Shown in pieces: positions 36,492 through 48,750 of a DNA stretch of 64,000 nt. Made by a program: the position numbers and the translations under genes. Location of the stretch: NCBI RefSeq assembly GCF_022605165.1, contig NC_063069.1:2976001-3040000 (forward strand), given 5' to 3'. The notes beneath the pieces were generated by a model that saw only the letters and a list, made by a program, of their open reading frames with translations, did not search any database and was not told where the DNA came from. This DNA is from Purpureocillium takamizusanense. Taxonomy: Eukaryota; Ascomycota; Sordariomycetes; Hypocreales; Ophiocordycipitaceae. The first letter of the stretch is position 1, and the number at the start of each line of letters is the position of its first letter.

Positions 36492-37247
36492 GCATCTTCT
36501 GGTTGGGGTGGGAAGGAGAAGTCAAGCGCAGGGCGGTGGTGCCGCCTTTGCACGTCGTGGTCACTGGAGGTGCATATTATCCAAGCGGCGCGGTCAGGCG
36601 CCGTCTATTACACTGGCAGTTGTCTGGCTGGCACTTAGTGATGGGGAGGACGCGCAACAGGACGAGACGACGGGGTCTTGAATCGCGAAAGAAAAAAAAA
36701 TTGGTGCGGTGGCCGGCTGCGCAGAGTAGCTCAACAGTTGCGGGCGCATGGTCAGTATACTTTTTTCCATCTACGTTACCCGCTCCTGGTATAGGGCCCA
36801 GTAGTGTTGTCACATGGAATCATACCCCCTCCCGGCCTCCCTTGTTCGCTTTCCATTATCGGTGCTCTCGTGCACTCACCAATAGGCCGTGCCCATGGCG
36901 TCCATGTGCCTACCCTGCAGCTGCGGAAACGGCGTGTAATCGCTGCGCTGGCGACCGATGCTCTCCCACGTCATTGGCCCACCTCTCCTCACTGACGACG
37001 ATCCTGCAAGCATTGGTTGAGCAGCCAGAGACGGTCGGTCTGATATATAATTTCCCCCGAGTCGCAAAGCTCAACCTGCTCGCTGGACCCCCCCCCCCCC
37101 TTCTTTTCCTTACACCTCACCCGAGATACGGCTCAGTATGCGTTAGGCGGGCTTGCCATTGAGTGCTCCGTGGCGTTTCCATGTGTAATCACGACTTTCA
37201 ATAAACAACGTACTCGGTCTCCCACTAACCACTGCACTGCCGTCGCA
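36492..37247. other. Intergenic region between the purine gene and ALE1
   Basis: This holds the 3' end of the purine gene and the ALE1 promoter. A 12-C run lies near 37,089 and a TATATAATTT word near 37,043. A plus-strand reading frame of 234 codons (36,458-37,162) crosses it, but it is low-complexity, overlaps the upstream stop codon and resembles nothing. No gene is supported. Confidence 0.6.
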
Positions 37248-39121
37248 ATGCTGCAACATCTACACTGGCGTTAGTCATTTCCCTCACCTCAGACAAGAAA
37301 AGGACACTGCTCACACTCGTTCAGCCTTCGAGGCACTCGCTGCCAGCGCTGGTGCCTCACCAGATGAATGTTCGTCATCATCAAGCAACGGCTCCCTCCT
37401 CCCAAAGAACATAAGAGGATTCGCTGATCCTGTAGCTCCTCAGTGAAGATAATTTTCTCCTTTCTCCTATCATATCCGCTTGCCGGGCTCTTGAAGCGAG
37501 TCCCGGACACGAAACCCCTGCGCAAAAACCTGTTCATCATTTGGTACGGCTCGACCCACCTGGGCTAGCTTTTCACTGACTGACCGGGTAGCACCTCCGT
37601 CTTTTATCTCGTCGGCCTCTTCGACCTGTGGAGTGGCCTCTTCACGCTGTGTCTGACCGCTACCGGCACTTATTGCATCGCAAAATACCTTCGCAGGAGC
37701 CCGTACATGCCATGGATCGGCTTTTTCTTCGTAATGGGCCACATGTCAATCAGTCATATACATCGCCAAGCCGTTGACAAGCCTTCCTCAGTCGATATCA
37801 CCGGTGCTCAGATGGTGCTCGTCATGAAGCTGAGCGCCTTCTGTTGGAACGTTGCCGATGGCCAGTTGCCACCCGACAAGCTCTCCGATCTGCAACGGGA
37901 CCGGGCCCTGCCGCACCTCCCGTCTGCTCTCGATTTTGCTGCGTATGTCCTCTTCTTCCCGGGCTTGCTTGCTGGCCCGGCATTTGACTACGCCGAATAC
38001 CGCCGGTGGATAGACACGTCCATGTTTGACGTTCCTGCGGACATCGACCCGGCCAAGAAGCCCCCGGTGAGGAAAAAGCGCAAGATCCCGCGCAGCGGCA
38101 CCCCAGCCGCCTTCAAGGCCGCCAGAGGCCTGACCTGGATCGGCCTGTTTGTGGCCCTATCCGGCCGCTTTGGCCACGAGCAGCTTATCGCCAACTCTTT
38201 CATGCGCCACGGCCTTCTTCACCGCATTTGGATCATGTACATGGTCAACTTGGTGACGCGACTCAAGTACTACGGCGTGTGGACGCTGACGGAGGGCTCT
38301 TGCATACTCGCCGGGTTGGGATACAATGGCGTGGACCCCGTCACTGGCAAGGTGTCGTGGAACCGTCTGCAAAACGTAGACCCCTGGATGGTAGAGACCG
38401 CCCAGAACCCGAGGAGCTACCTCGCCGGGTGGAACATAAACACAAACAACTGGCTGCGCAACTATGTTTACCTGCGCGTGACGCCGAGGGGCAAGAAACC
38501 CGGATTCCGCGCCAGCATGACAACTTTTATTACTAGCGCCTTTTGGCACGGCTTCTACCCTGGCTACTACATGACATTTGTTCTCGCAAGTTTGATACAG
38601 ACGGCTGCGAAGAGTGAGTCCCAAATGACATGCACTCTCTCGTGCGCGGGCGACTGCACCGATACCCATGCTGACTTGCTATGGCCCAAGACTTTCGTCG
38701 GCTAGTGCGCCCATTCTTTCTCGATCCCGTCACTGGTGACCCCGGGCCGAACAAGAAGTACTATGATGCCGTTAGCTTCGTGGTCACCCAACTGACATTC
38801 TCTTTCGCCACGACTCCGTTCCTAGTTCTCAGCTTCGGTGGCTCGATGTTGGCATGGAGTCGTGTGTATTTTTACGGCTTCGCTTGGACCATCATATCAT
38901 TGGTTTTCTTCGCCTCTTCCGGCAAGGCGAAGCTACGCGGACTTCTCGAGAAGAGGCAGGGCAAAGCCAGCACCAAACTAGTGAGGTCCATCAGCACCGA
39001 AAGCCTCACCGGCAAGGATCCGATCCTGGGAATTTCCAAGGACCCCGAGCGCGATGTGAACGAAGCCGTTGAAGAAATTAGGGCTGAAGTCGAAGCTCGT
39101 CAAAGAAAGAAGACAACTTAG
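37248..39121 (+). CDS. ALE1: Lysophospholipid acyltransferase (MBOAT), Ale1-type
   Basis: Five exons: 37248-37269, 37325-37369, 37444-37543, 37592-38613 and 38691-39121, giving 539 residues. The first two exons are tiny (22 and 45 bp). I placed them because the junctions rebuild the conserved N-terminus: PFE...GASPDELK followed by the SFLLSYPLAGLLKR segment. Introns start GTTAGT, GTTCGT, GTACGG and GTGAGT and end in AG. The enzyme is a multi-pass ER protein that re-acylates lysophospholipids (Lands cycle). Family hallmarks are present: SSVDITGAQMVLVMKL, LTGP-like LLAGPAFDYAEYRRW, KYYGVWTLTEG, the WN.NTNNWLRNYVYLR block with the conserved Asn, and FWHGFYPGYY with the catalytic His. The C-terminus is short and charged. 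It is convergent with the serine-rich gene, whose 3' end is about 550 bp away. Confidence 0.93.
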
Positions 39122-39667
39122 AGGCGAGAGCCCAGATGTGATGACGCAGGATAGCCCGTGCACCACGTTGTCGTGCGTATACGAGATAGGATGGATGTGC
39201 ACGTTCGGAGTCACCTTCAACTACTTTGCCATAGTGAATTTATTACAACGTGAACTGTTCGTCCCTATATATATGTCCATCATAAAACTTGCTATGTACC
39301 ACGCCCTCGTCAGTCGTGGCAGAAAAAAATTTCTCGAACGCAACGGGTCTCCTCTAATATCGATTCTGACCTTCAGCCTAGCATCAAATCATTTGAACAT
39401 ATAGAGTATCGCAACTATCGGTCCCAACAAAAGTAAGTAGGCTGAGGGCCGAAGGTTAGGAATCCCTGCGTCTTGGATGGAGTCGCTAGGCGTAACAAAG
39501 AGATAAAATAGCCAAAAAACCCGCTAGTGCTGGTGCAAAGAAGCACGCATTAGAATCGTTTCGTAATCTCGTATTAACTCGTCACCAAAGCGATGCTTCG
39601 AAAATCGCTAAAGATTTGTCGTCTCGACGCTGCCCCCGTTCGTATCAATGTCCCAGACAGTCGTTGA

Positions 39668-42287
39668 TCATGACTTCCATTGTTGCTTGACTCCGGTAAC
39701 GATGAGCGCCGCGATAGCGCCCAAGACAAACAGCCCGACAATGGCCATGGCTCTGTTAAGACTTCTCCACCACTGCGCGCGGCTATATCGACGAGCGCAA
39801 GAAGCGTAGACGTTTCGGCTAGTTTCCGGTCGCAGATCAAGATGACCCGTGCTCTGGTAAGACTCCGTCATTTCAAATAGCGGTTGCGATGGGAGCGGAA
39901 GGAAGGATGCCACCATCCATGCTAATAATGTCAGGTCCTTGCGTGTTCTTCGCCATCGGGATGCATCCATGCTCACCAAAAGGAAATATGAAGCCCAAAA
40001 CAAACAGGATAGGCTGGATGTTCCGAGCCACAGACACGGGCTCGTCAGTTGACCAGATGGTAGACGGGGGCTCCCAAATGGGGTATCTCTTGAATCTTCT
40101 GTCCCGACCAAGGTGCGGGGACCAGATACTTGATGTCTGCTTGCGTATAACGCGTGCAGCGGCTAAAGGCGGACACGGGCTTATGCGATCAACGTTCTCC
40201 TGCGGGTGGAAGGCCTTATTACTCTGGCATAAATGCTCTCGTGGGCGGCGCCGGGGGTTTTGAATTGTGGATGGGAGTCTCTCGGCGCTTGGCGATCTGT
40301 TCTGCGAGGCATTAAATCGAGCGCCGTCTTCGAAAATAGAGTACAAAGACTCAGAGGACAGCTGTGCGGCCAAAAAGCGTCGTTCCCCACTGCCGTAATA
40401 TAGCCTGCCCATGAGTGTTTCTGTTAGCAAGAATTGGTCTTGGATGGGCAGTGGTATTCAGTGCTTCCAGCCTTACCTAGCCCAAGCGGGAATTGAGGAT
40501 CGACTGAGACTGTTGCTACGTGAGCTGCCAGATGATCGCAGATTGCGATCTGAAGAATGGCTAGACAGAAAACTGTATAGCCGTGCGCGGAAAGGTCCAT
40601 TCAAGTCTTCCAGATCTGCAAGACCGTCGCCGTGTTCATCCTGGTCCCGTATGAGGCGTATGCTATTGCTGCCTTGTTCGCGTATCCCTGGCCGCCAAAC
40701 GGCCGCTGGAGGGGGCCCTATTTGTTCCCCCTCGGTTGAAGTTGAGGGGGTAGCGACTCCACCAAACGCCACGGCGATTGGTGAAGTGTCTAGCCCTGAC
40801 TGACGACTCGTGAGATTCAGTGGTGAGAGCGAACGGGAGGGGCCAGCGCTGGCTCCTTCGCTTTCAGAAATGACTGTTGACAAGGCGGAGCTCCAGTGAT
40901 GGTTCTGAGGAACCCTCCCCCGTGAGCTGACCACTGTTGCCCGAACGAGATTCGGCGAACCATCTGAGTTACCACCCGGCATGTGTATGGCGACAGGCCC
41001 GGCAAATAGCGAGCGTGTAGCTTCCTCGATGACAGCCGTCGAGATGGAGCTCAGAGATGCAGTTTGTATTGAGTCCCGGGAACGGGCCCGGTACAGGGCA
41101 GAGCGGTCGGATGTGCTTGCTTTGACAGTTCTTAGTGGCGGCACCAACAAGCTTTCCCTCGAATACTCGGGTCTCAGACATTCCGCGACAGGACTGGGAG
41201 CAGATAGCGGAATATGGCCACCATGAAGAATATAGTTGGATTCACTCCCCGAGGTTGGCGGCGGTTGGGAGTCGTCGACGGAATGGTCGGAAGATGACTC
41301 GCCCAATATATCAACATTGGCAGGCTCCGAAACAGATATAGACTGATTGGAGGCGTCGTCGCCGCTGCCGAGCGTAGTGGTGGAGCCACCGGAGCCGACC
41401 GCTGGGGCTAAGACGTAAGTCTTGAAATTAGATCGCTCAGATAACGTTGATGGCGACCGTGAAGAGCTCACGGAAAACGTGGCATACGGCCCTGACGCGA
41501 CGACAGCGGGTGATGCCTCAGCCGATGATAATGGTGCGTGGCGTGCGTCGTCGGGGGCAGGGACAGGGTTCGAGGCCACGTGCCGTACTTTGCGCACACC
41601 TCCGACGAAGTGGTAATCCCAGGGTGAGTCTGCAGAAGAATCTGGATTGATGGATGCAGAAGAGCCGCAAGTGGATGCGTGTTCGACCAGCGGCGTCAGT
41701 GGCGAGCTCGGTCGGTCCTCGGCCAGCAGATCCGAAGATGAGAAGTCGTATGAGGTGCTATGGACTGTCGACGAGTAGCGGGGAGATCGAAGGGAACCGT
41801 TAGCAGACGAGGCTGTGCCTGATTGAGGAACCAGACTGAATGTCTTGTCTGAATGCACGCTGACGACTTTCTTGGGCCGACGCTGAGCGGCTGACGGCGG
41901 AGAAGGAGAAGGAGAAGGAGAAGGAGTTGCATGAGATAGGAGCCTTGTAGAAGTCGGCAAGGAAGACAATGATGGTGACGACGGTGAGAGGGTCGTCCAG
42001 TTTGTTGCAGCATTGGAACAGCCGGTATGGCCAGGGGGGCGGGCATGGGTCGACGCGGGTTCGGCAAGTTGGTCGCCCTGGTTGGGAGGGTAGCTGGACT
42101 TGGGAGCGACCACGCCGTCAGACTCGTGCGATGGAGGGCATGTTGCGGACGTAGGAGGCGAAGCGTCAGAGCTGAGACGTGGCGGGCTGTACGGGACGAG
42201 ACGAATCTGTAACCTGTTGCGCTCCGAGGGGGACCGTTCATGCAACGCCCGGCGCTTCGGCGAAGATGGTGGCGGCGGAGTTGACAT
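39668..42287 (-). CDS. Serine-rich protein with C-terminal membrane segments
   Basis: Three exons on the minus strand (42287-40477, 40404-39977, 39921-39668) give 830 residues. Intron 1 (72 bp) begins GTAAGG, carries CTAAC and ends GGCAG. Intron 2 (55 bp) begins GTGAGC and ends TTATTAG, and its removal restores FIFPFAWMVASFLPLP. I start at the MSTPPPP methionine, not at the upstream in-frame ATG (42419), because the following residues (PPPSSPKRRALHERS) look like the start of the conserved part. The first 600 residues are Ser/Pro-rich and probably disordered. Further on are short conserved-looking blocks (LYYGSGERRFL, SSIWSPHLGRDRR, YPIWEPPS). Two hydrophobic segments follow: NIQPILFVLGFIFPFAW, and AMAIVGLFVLGAIAALIV ending near KQQWKS. 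It resembles uncharacterised serine-rich proteins of Pezizomycotina. Its function is unknown. Confidence 0.82.
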
Positions 42288-44929
42288 GCTCTCGCCTTGC
42301 CACTCCCTGTTGCGCAACGCGGGTTGCATTGCCCGGGCCCATGGCCTTGCTTTGACCTGCCAATCGGTGCCTATGCACGTTGAGAGCGTTGATTGCGACC
42401 TCACACGTCCAGCTGTCAACGCAGGCGGGCCGACGTCGCGGGTGAAACGAAACGGAGCCTAAATAGCGTCCCGGTCTTGCTGCCTTTGCGGAGAATCAGA
42501 GTATGCCTCTTTGGAAGCTGAATAAGTATCGGTTGTCTGGTTGCAAGGGGCAGGAAGCCTATTGCTTGGTCGAGTCGGGATTATGATTACTGGAAATGCT
42601 TCATGTCTATGGTGTCTTGGGCGAATGGCGAAGTGCGGGCGTGTAATGGTACAAGAGAGGCCTCTTGGGAGAGTGACAAAATCGCAAATCGTCGTGGTGA
42701 TCGTGGTCGTCGTTACCAAGGAAAACCGTAACGGGTGAATGTGAAGATAAGGATGGCGAATTAAGTCTATGTCATGAAAGATGCACTGGTGTTTGTTGGC
42801 AGGAAGAAGTTGTAAATGTTGCTGGACGGAGCAGAAGAGGGAGTTGAAAAGCGAGTGACAAAACGAGAGAGGGAAAGAGAAAGACGAGGAGAGAAAAGGA
42901 ACGAGGGATGGAAAGCGAAAGCAAAATCAGAAGCGAAGTCAACAGCCTGCAGTGAATTGGGCGCGCCAAAGAGCGAAGACGGAGGCCCTTGGTGATGGAA
43001 AGCATGTGGGTGATGGGTGAGAATATTGACGAGAGAGGAAGAGATGCATAGGGGGAAGGAGGAGACGAAACGCACAGCCGCCAGGAGACAGATCGATTGG
43101 ATTGGAGACGGCTGCCCTGGCCGCCGGCTGGGCTCGGGGCCTGGCGTTTCTTCCCCGGCGGCTCTCCCGGGGTGCCAATGCAGCCGGCGGGCGCTCATCA
43201 GCAGCTACTGCAGCATGCTGTTCTCATGGAACCCGACCGAGGGCCGCTGCTGCCATCCACCCGACCACTGACAGCGCGCGACGCGACAGCGGCGGCGTCG
43301 GTGTGGAACTCGAAGCCACAGGGGAAAACAGGGGTGTAGTAGGTTAGTTATCAGGGTTCCGACGAACGGTTCAGTCTTTCGGTGTTGGGAGCTTGGCGAG
43401 GGGTCGCGTGGGCTTGCCGTTTCTCTCGGCGTGAACGGTTGGATGGTTGGAGCTTTGGGGGACTGCCAATACTGTATTTTTGTGAACGTGAACACTGTTC
43501 TGTTTCGTGAATCCCCAGCCACTCTTTACAGTGCTGGAAGGGTCTCAAGCAGCGCACCCGAGGTACCGAATTGCGAGGACAATGGCAGGTGAGAGCCCGT
43601 CCTCTACAGGTAGGTAGTACCCCCAGGTCAAGAAGGTTGGTGAGGTACCTTAGCTACGTTAGTAAGTCACCTAAGTCAATACAGGTAGGTACTACCAGGT
43701 GTCTGGTGCAGATGGCCTACTACCTTAGTAGTACCTACCTATCAACCTTCCGGGCCCTAAGTAAGGTACAGTATACTAACCCTTTTCCATGCAGCCGCCT
43801 CAATTTTAGCGGCGCAGCGTTTAATGAGCCAGCTGCATGACTTGATGCATTGACACAATCATAGCGGTGTATGTCTCATTCCCCTACTTGACTCGGCACT
43901 CTGGCAGTTCATCATGGCCCGTAGCCCGAGTCAGAAAGACGATGGGCTGTAAGACGGAACAAGCCTCGTAGGCACTTTGTTGAGTCCAGACAGACATGTC
44001 GCAGATCTTGGAGGGGGAACAGAGACGACCGCCCGAGACTGAGACTCAGCCTGGCCGACTGGAGAACCTGGCCATGCCGCCTTTGTTGTTTCGTTTCCTC
44101 ACCGACTCTGTGACATTCATTGCCCTTGACCTCCTGAGCCGGCCCTGCACGCGAAGATTGGGCGCCTCGCGTCTCCTCGCCTCGCCCCGGCAGGCGTGCG
44201 GGACGCCAAGGCACGCATGCATGACGAGTTCAGCGCTCAGTTCCCCTCGCTCTTCCTTGCTTTGTTTTGCGGGCACGCGCGCGCGCGCCTGGTTCGCGCC
44301 GTCGCAGGCCAATCAGGAGCCAGGTGCTTAAGTGGTTTGTTCTGGTGGCTCGCTGGCCCGCCATGGAAGCGGGCGATTTCTCGGTCGGTTAACAACTCAC
44401 AATGCACCAACACAATGGCACCCCGCCTGCACAGCGCCTATACTGAGGTAGTACTAACCAATTCCTAACTTGATACTTTAGAAGTCCAGAACTCACGTAG
44501 GTACTAGTTGGTACTATACCGTAGGTACTTCGTACCCTGCCAACACAAGCTCTTGATCAGCGTCTCTTGGGCATTTAATAGATAAGAGTGAACGAATGGC
44601 GGTAGCACCAGCGCTTCTTCTATGTAGTACCGTTTCATCCAACAACCGCCCGGGGGCCTTGTATCCTGTCGTGGACGTTGGGTGGCACGCCATGTTGGTC
44701 AATGAGCACCAAGTACACTGTACAGTACGAATCGTGAACTCCCTGTCGTCGTCCGCTTGACACCCTGCTTAGCTAAGACGTTTCTCATACGGCCTTCTCT
44801 GGCTACAGTACCTATCCCACGCATCGTCAACCTCTCCCTGTCTGCTTCGTAGCAGGAGCAAGGGACCCATTTCGTCCTCTTCGTTTTGCACAGCAGCTTA
44901 CATCGACGGCTCATTGCTCCCTCGCTGCC
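42288..44929. other. Divergent intergenic region, serine-rich gene and RCE1
   Basis: From 42,288 to about 43,570 lies the presumed leader and promoter of the minus-strand gene. The stretch near 42,830-42,930 is very AG-rich on the plus strand (CT-rich on the coding strand), a common feature near fungal transcription starts. Minus-strand reading frames here (for example 42,767-43,198) are low in complexity and probably leader. From 43,600 to 44,540 several clusters of GGTACC/CCTACC/TAGGTAC words occur. A (GC)n-like run lies at 44,275-44,288. No gene is supported. Confidence 0.6.
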
Positions 44930-46001
44930 ATGGGTCCCATCCTTACCCTCACCGACCCGCCTCCACTGGGTAAGCCCCAGGCGTTTGGCCTCCTTGTGCG
45001 CAACTGCCTCCTCTCGATGCTTTCGGCCCTTGCTAACAGATGCACCTGGCAGGTCGTGTATAGCGTAGTATACGTCCTGCCCCTTCACCTCCGGACCGCG
45101 ACACGCGCCTCAGCGTCCCGCTCTAGAGACGCACCGGACGCCATTCGTGCCAGGATTCGCTCCGTCTCCTTCTCGACCACCACCTGCTCACTTGCGACGC
45201 TTTTCATCATTCTGGACTCCACCTCACGCCCCCCGTCTGAGACCTTGTTGGGCCACCTGACCCTCGCATTTCATTTCATGGGATACTGGCCCGTTGGTTA
45301 CATGGAAACCATCAAAAGCTTGTGTCTCACCGCCCTACTCTTTGCTGCGCCCCTGTATGAATGCCTCCTAGTCGATGGCCTTTGGATGCAATGGCGACAG
45401 CTCGAGCCCCTGCGTCACGTTTGGTCTGAATGGCCAGTATGGCGTAACATGGTTGCGGTATGTCCAACACCAAATGCACTTAGTCTGCTCCTTGCTCGCG
45501 TGCTCATTGTCACGTTTGCAGGGGCCTGTCACTGAGGAATGCCTTTTTCGATCCGCTGCCGTTCCCTTACTCTTGCTCGCTGGCTCAGACATGAGTTCCA
45601 TCATCTTCCTCTCTCCAGTTGTGTTCGGCTTAGCCCATGTGCACCACTTCTACGAATTCCGCGTCACGCATCCAGAAACCCCGCTTGCCGTAGCTGTCGC
45701 CCGCTCAGTCCTTCAGTTCTCATACACCTCCATCTTTGGCGCATATGCAACCTTCATTTATTTGCGGACTGGCTCCTTGCTCGCAGCTGTCGCTGTTCAC
45801 GCCCTATGCAACTCTATTGGGCTCCCGCGTATTTGGGGTCCTGTCGAGCCCTACTGGTTGCGCACGCATGACTCGAAGCAGGCGCTTCGTTTGCTGCCAT
45901 GGACCATGCTCTACTATTCCCTGCTCCTTGGCGGTTGCTTTCTCTGGAGATCCAACCTGTATTCTTTGACAAGTTCGCCCTCGGCTTTGACTGCCATCTG
46001 A
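44930..46001 (+). CDS. RCE1: CAAX prenyl protease 2 (Rce1)
   Basis: Three exons: 44930-44995, 45053-45457 and 45522-46001, giving 316 residues. Rce1 is an ER membrane protease that removes the -aaX tripeptide from farnesylated or geranylgeranylated proteins such as Ras and a-factor precursors. The catalytic set is present: GPVTEE (E162-E163), FGLAH (H196) and HALCN (H250, N254), with spacing matching yeast E156, H194 and H248. Intron 2 (GTATGT...TTTGCAG) joins NMVA to GPVTEE. Intron 1 is inferred: 57 bp, GTGCGC...GGCAG, with a perfect TGCTAACAG branch site. It is in frame and stop-free, so retention would insert 19 residues; removing it gives a compact first membrane segment VVYSVVYVLPLHL as in relatives. 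It is a multi-pass protein of normal length. Confidence 0.92.
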
Positions 46002-46188
46002 CTGAACAGATACTGGGGGCTGTGCGTTAGGTGCTATCCTGATCTTAAGTCGGCAACAAGGCCGTCTCTCGGACAGCTCGCACGTCGCCGGATCGCACAC
46101 CGCCATCATTTCTCTGAAACATCGAGCCCATAGGCATTGCGTTGTGTTGTTAATGCTGGTCAATATCAACTAGCTCAAGACTGCTATA
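46002..46188. other. Short convergent spacer between RCE1 and MMM1
   Basis: A spacer of 187 bp between the stop codons of two convergent genes. Their 3' untranslated regions must overlap or nearly touch. Nothing else was seen. Confidence 0.6.
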
Positions 46189-47506
46189 TTATCGCAGTTG
46201 AACGCCCGGGAGAGACCCCGGCATCGGAAAGTCATCCTCTTCTCCCGATCCTTGCGGTCTGCGGTGTCGGAGCGGCGGATTCGTATCCCTTGCCTCTTCT
46301 CCGCCACAAGGTTCTTTCAGTCGCGCCCCGTCGCGCAAATCACGGCCAAGATCTTTGCCCTTTGAGCGGCCGACAGATCCGCTGCCAACATCGGCCATGG
46401 CATCATCGGGGCCTCGCGTGTTCTTCTTCCTTGGCCAGAGACTGGGAAGGGCAATTTCTTGGAAGCGAGGCTCAACGGCACGCTCATCAAACCACCTATG
46501 GAGGCGCGCCTCGACGAGTTGCGCAATTTTGGGCACGTCCTGTAGTCTAGAGCGGCTTCCCAAGAGACTGCGAATGGAGAAATCTAGGCGGTAATCGTCA
46601 AGGAAACTGAAAGTCATCATTGTCGGTGTGGATTGGGATGGGTTGCTCGGTATAAAGGAAATCGATAGCGTGCCGCTGAATCGCACTACGGATACAGCGA
46701 GTGCGACGGGTAAAATCGCGGATAGCTTTTTGGGGTAGTTGAGAAGTAGCTTCGTCTCAACGGCGAGAGTAAGCATGTCGCTAAGATCGACATCCATGCG
46801 TGCTTGAAGTCTCGTGCCGTCCCTCGCAGCGCTCGCGGCATCGAATCTGACTCCATTGCCCAATGTAAGCCCGTCTTCATCAACGGGGATGACGCGACAG
46901 TTGCTGAAGATGGGAAAGTCCTCGCCAAGGCTGAGCTCGGTCACGCGGATATCATCCACGAAGTCAGGCCGTGATGTGCCATTCAGGGCCTTGGTCAGAG
47001 AGTCGAGTATGGCGTCATCATGCTGAGCATCGCTGCGAAACTGGGCAATGGTCTGAGCTACCAAGACGTTGAACCAATCCAAACTCTCGGGTTGGTGACC
47101 GTCTACATTGTAATATGTCTTGCTGAGGATGGAGCCGATTGTCAATGCCGGCGGGTTCCGGAGCACCGTTGACCTTTTGCGGCCAAGGCTTTGACTCTGG
47201 GCGACATGGCGATGGCCAGGTGACCGGAGTGTCAGCAGCGACTGTTTGTGGGCAAGCGTTCTGGCCCTCCGTTCCGTGGCCCTGAGGGATGCTGTGACGT
47301 CTGACGAAGGGGGGTCGCCGAAGATGAAAAACTTGATGAAAGCTGCCAGGATGAGCACGACGGAGAGTTGACCCACGACGAGGCCCTGTGTGAAGGAGAG
47401 TCTGTGGTGCGGCCACGGGCCTAACGGTTAGCGGGACAATCGGTATCGTTCTCGAGAGAACTCACGTCGGTTCGGGTCTCTGAGGGCATACACCGCCAGA
47501 TGCCAT
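46189..47506 (-). CDS. MMM1: Mmm1, ERMES complex ER-anchored subunit
   Basis: Two exons on the minus strand (47506-47466 and 47401-46189) give 417 residues. Exon 1 encodes MASGGVCPQRPEP. The intron is 64 bp, GTGAGT...CACAG, and splicing creates TLSFTQG. A nearer TTAG acceptor would shift the frame, so CACAG is the right one. Mmm1 sits in the ER membrane with a single N-terminal transmembrane helix (about residues 23-40, VVGQLSVVLILAAFIKFFIF). Its cytosolic SMP lipid-transfer domain joins Mdm10, Mdm12 and Mdm34 at ER-mitochondria contacts. The SMP domain starts near ESLDWFNVLVAQTIAQFR and contains the expected LGEDFPIFSNCRV and RMDVDLSDMLTLAVETKLLLNYPK segments. The tail (VGRSKGKDL..., with EEDDFPMPGSLPG) is charged and typical. 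Confidence 0.95.
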
Positions 47507-48750
47507 GGTTGTTCCGCGAACTGCTGTGAGAAGACTCACGAATGCCAGGCCGAGTGTCGAGGGCTGGCTAATTGCGCTACAAAGGATTGGAGCGTGAGTG
47601 TCTACCGAGCAGCAAGGCGCTGTCCCAACTGAATCGACTCAGACGACTCAGAAAAGTCAAGGAGGGAACGAAGTAATAGTAAAAGATTGAGCAGCATAGT
47701 CCCACCCGCTGGCCTGGATTGACGCGAGGCGAACCTGCGAAAGAATCACACATGTAGAGACGACCTGCGGAAACGCTTAGCGCGCGAGCGTGTCGCACTG
47801 GCGCAGGGCGAGTGTAGTGGTGTCAGCCTTGGGTTTGCACACTATCATGGCGTACAGTACGGAGTAGTATTCTGTTAAGATGCCAACCTGAAACCGCATT
47901 ATAAGCATGCACAAAACCCAAGACAGCCTTAGACGATAGATAGTGCTTTAACTGGGAAATAAGTCTGGGTCACATGCTTCGTAGAGGTACTTACCAAAAA
48001 AACATTAAAGTATCTCAAGTGCCATTTAACTCGAGCAGTACCTAACGTGGCTTTGACACTAAAGTATAGGCGATCGCTAGGTACCTCTAGCACTACATTG
48101 ATCTAAGTAGAATGTGCCCCATACCGGAGGGTCTTGTTCGTCTGCTATAAGTTTGTATGGGGTCGCTGGTTGAAGTACTCTATAGGTACCTATTATCAAC
48201 CAGTACTAGGGGGCAGTCGCTTCGCGGGGCCACGGGCCACTACTTTTAGCGGTACCTGTACACTCTTGGCGACCTATAAGGTACCTCTCGGAACCGCCTT
48301 AGTAAGGCTCCGCAGCTCCTGACATCTGCCTGCCTACCTAGTACCTAACTACGTTACTACCTACCTCAGCACACTGGAGCGCCTCCCTTACCTCGGGGGT
48401 TCGAGTCCCTCAACGACTGTGCTCGCGGAAGCTCCAGACCAACGACCTCCAATAGCAACTCGCCGGTTATCCTGACTACTTAGGTATGCAAGGCAGGTAA
48501 ACGCTGAACCTGGCTGTTGGATCACCTAATGATATTCTTGTGATCGCCGACGACCACCGCCCCGGCAATTGAACGGCCTGGTGGCAGGAGTCCATGACCG
48601 ACCTGATCCGCACACATCATACACCACGCTGCCGCTGTTCCTGCTCATCAAGGCGGCCGACGGGAGCTGACAGAGCCGACGGCCGTGTGTGTTCTGGGAA
48701 GAAAACACTCATACTCATTTTCGCTCCCTCGCGAGCCCCGTCTACCCGCC
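47507..48750. other. Divergent intergenic region, MMM1 and VPS45
   Basis: No gene was seen. From about 47,970 to 48,360 there are many GGTACC/TACCTA/CTAGGTAC words, the same motif set as in other intergenic regions of the window. A tRNA T-arm-like string (GGTTCGAGTCCC) lies near 48,399-48,410, without a matching acceptor or D arm. Confidence 0.55.

Noticed and set aside
36458..37162. 234-codon plus-strand ORF
   Set aside because: It overlaps the purine gene stop and the ALE1 promoter, with low-complexity and no family resemblance.
40411..42462. Several plus-strand ORFs opposite the serine-rich gene
   Set aside because: They are mirror frames of a high-GC, serine-rich minus-strand exon.
42767..43198. 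143-codon minus-strand ORF upstream of the serine-rich gene
   Set aside because: It is Ser/Phe/Pro-rich because of the CT-rich leader, shows no conservation signal and lacks splice continuity with the main gene.
48360..48425. tRNA-like T arm (GGTTCGAGTCCC)
   Set aside because: There is no complementary acceptor stem, D arm or anticodon arm at the required distances. It may be a chance or an old fragment.
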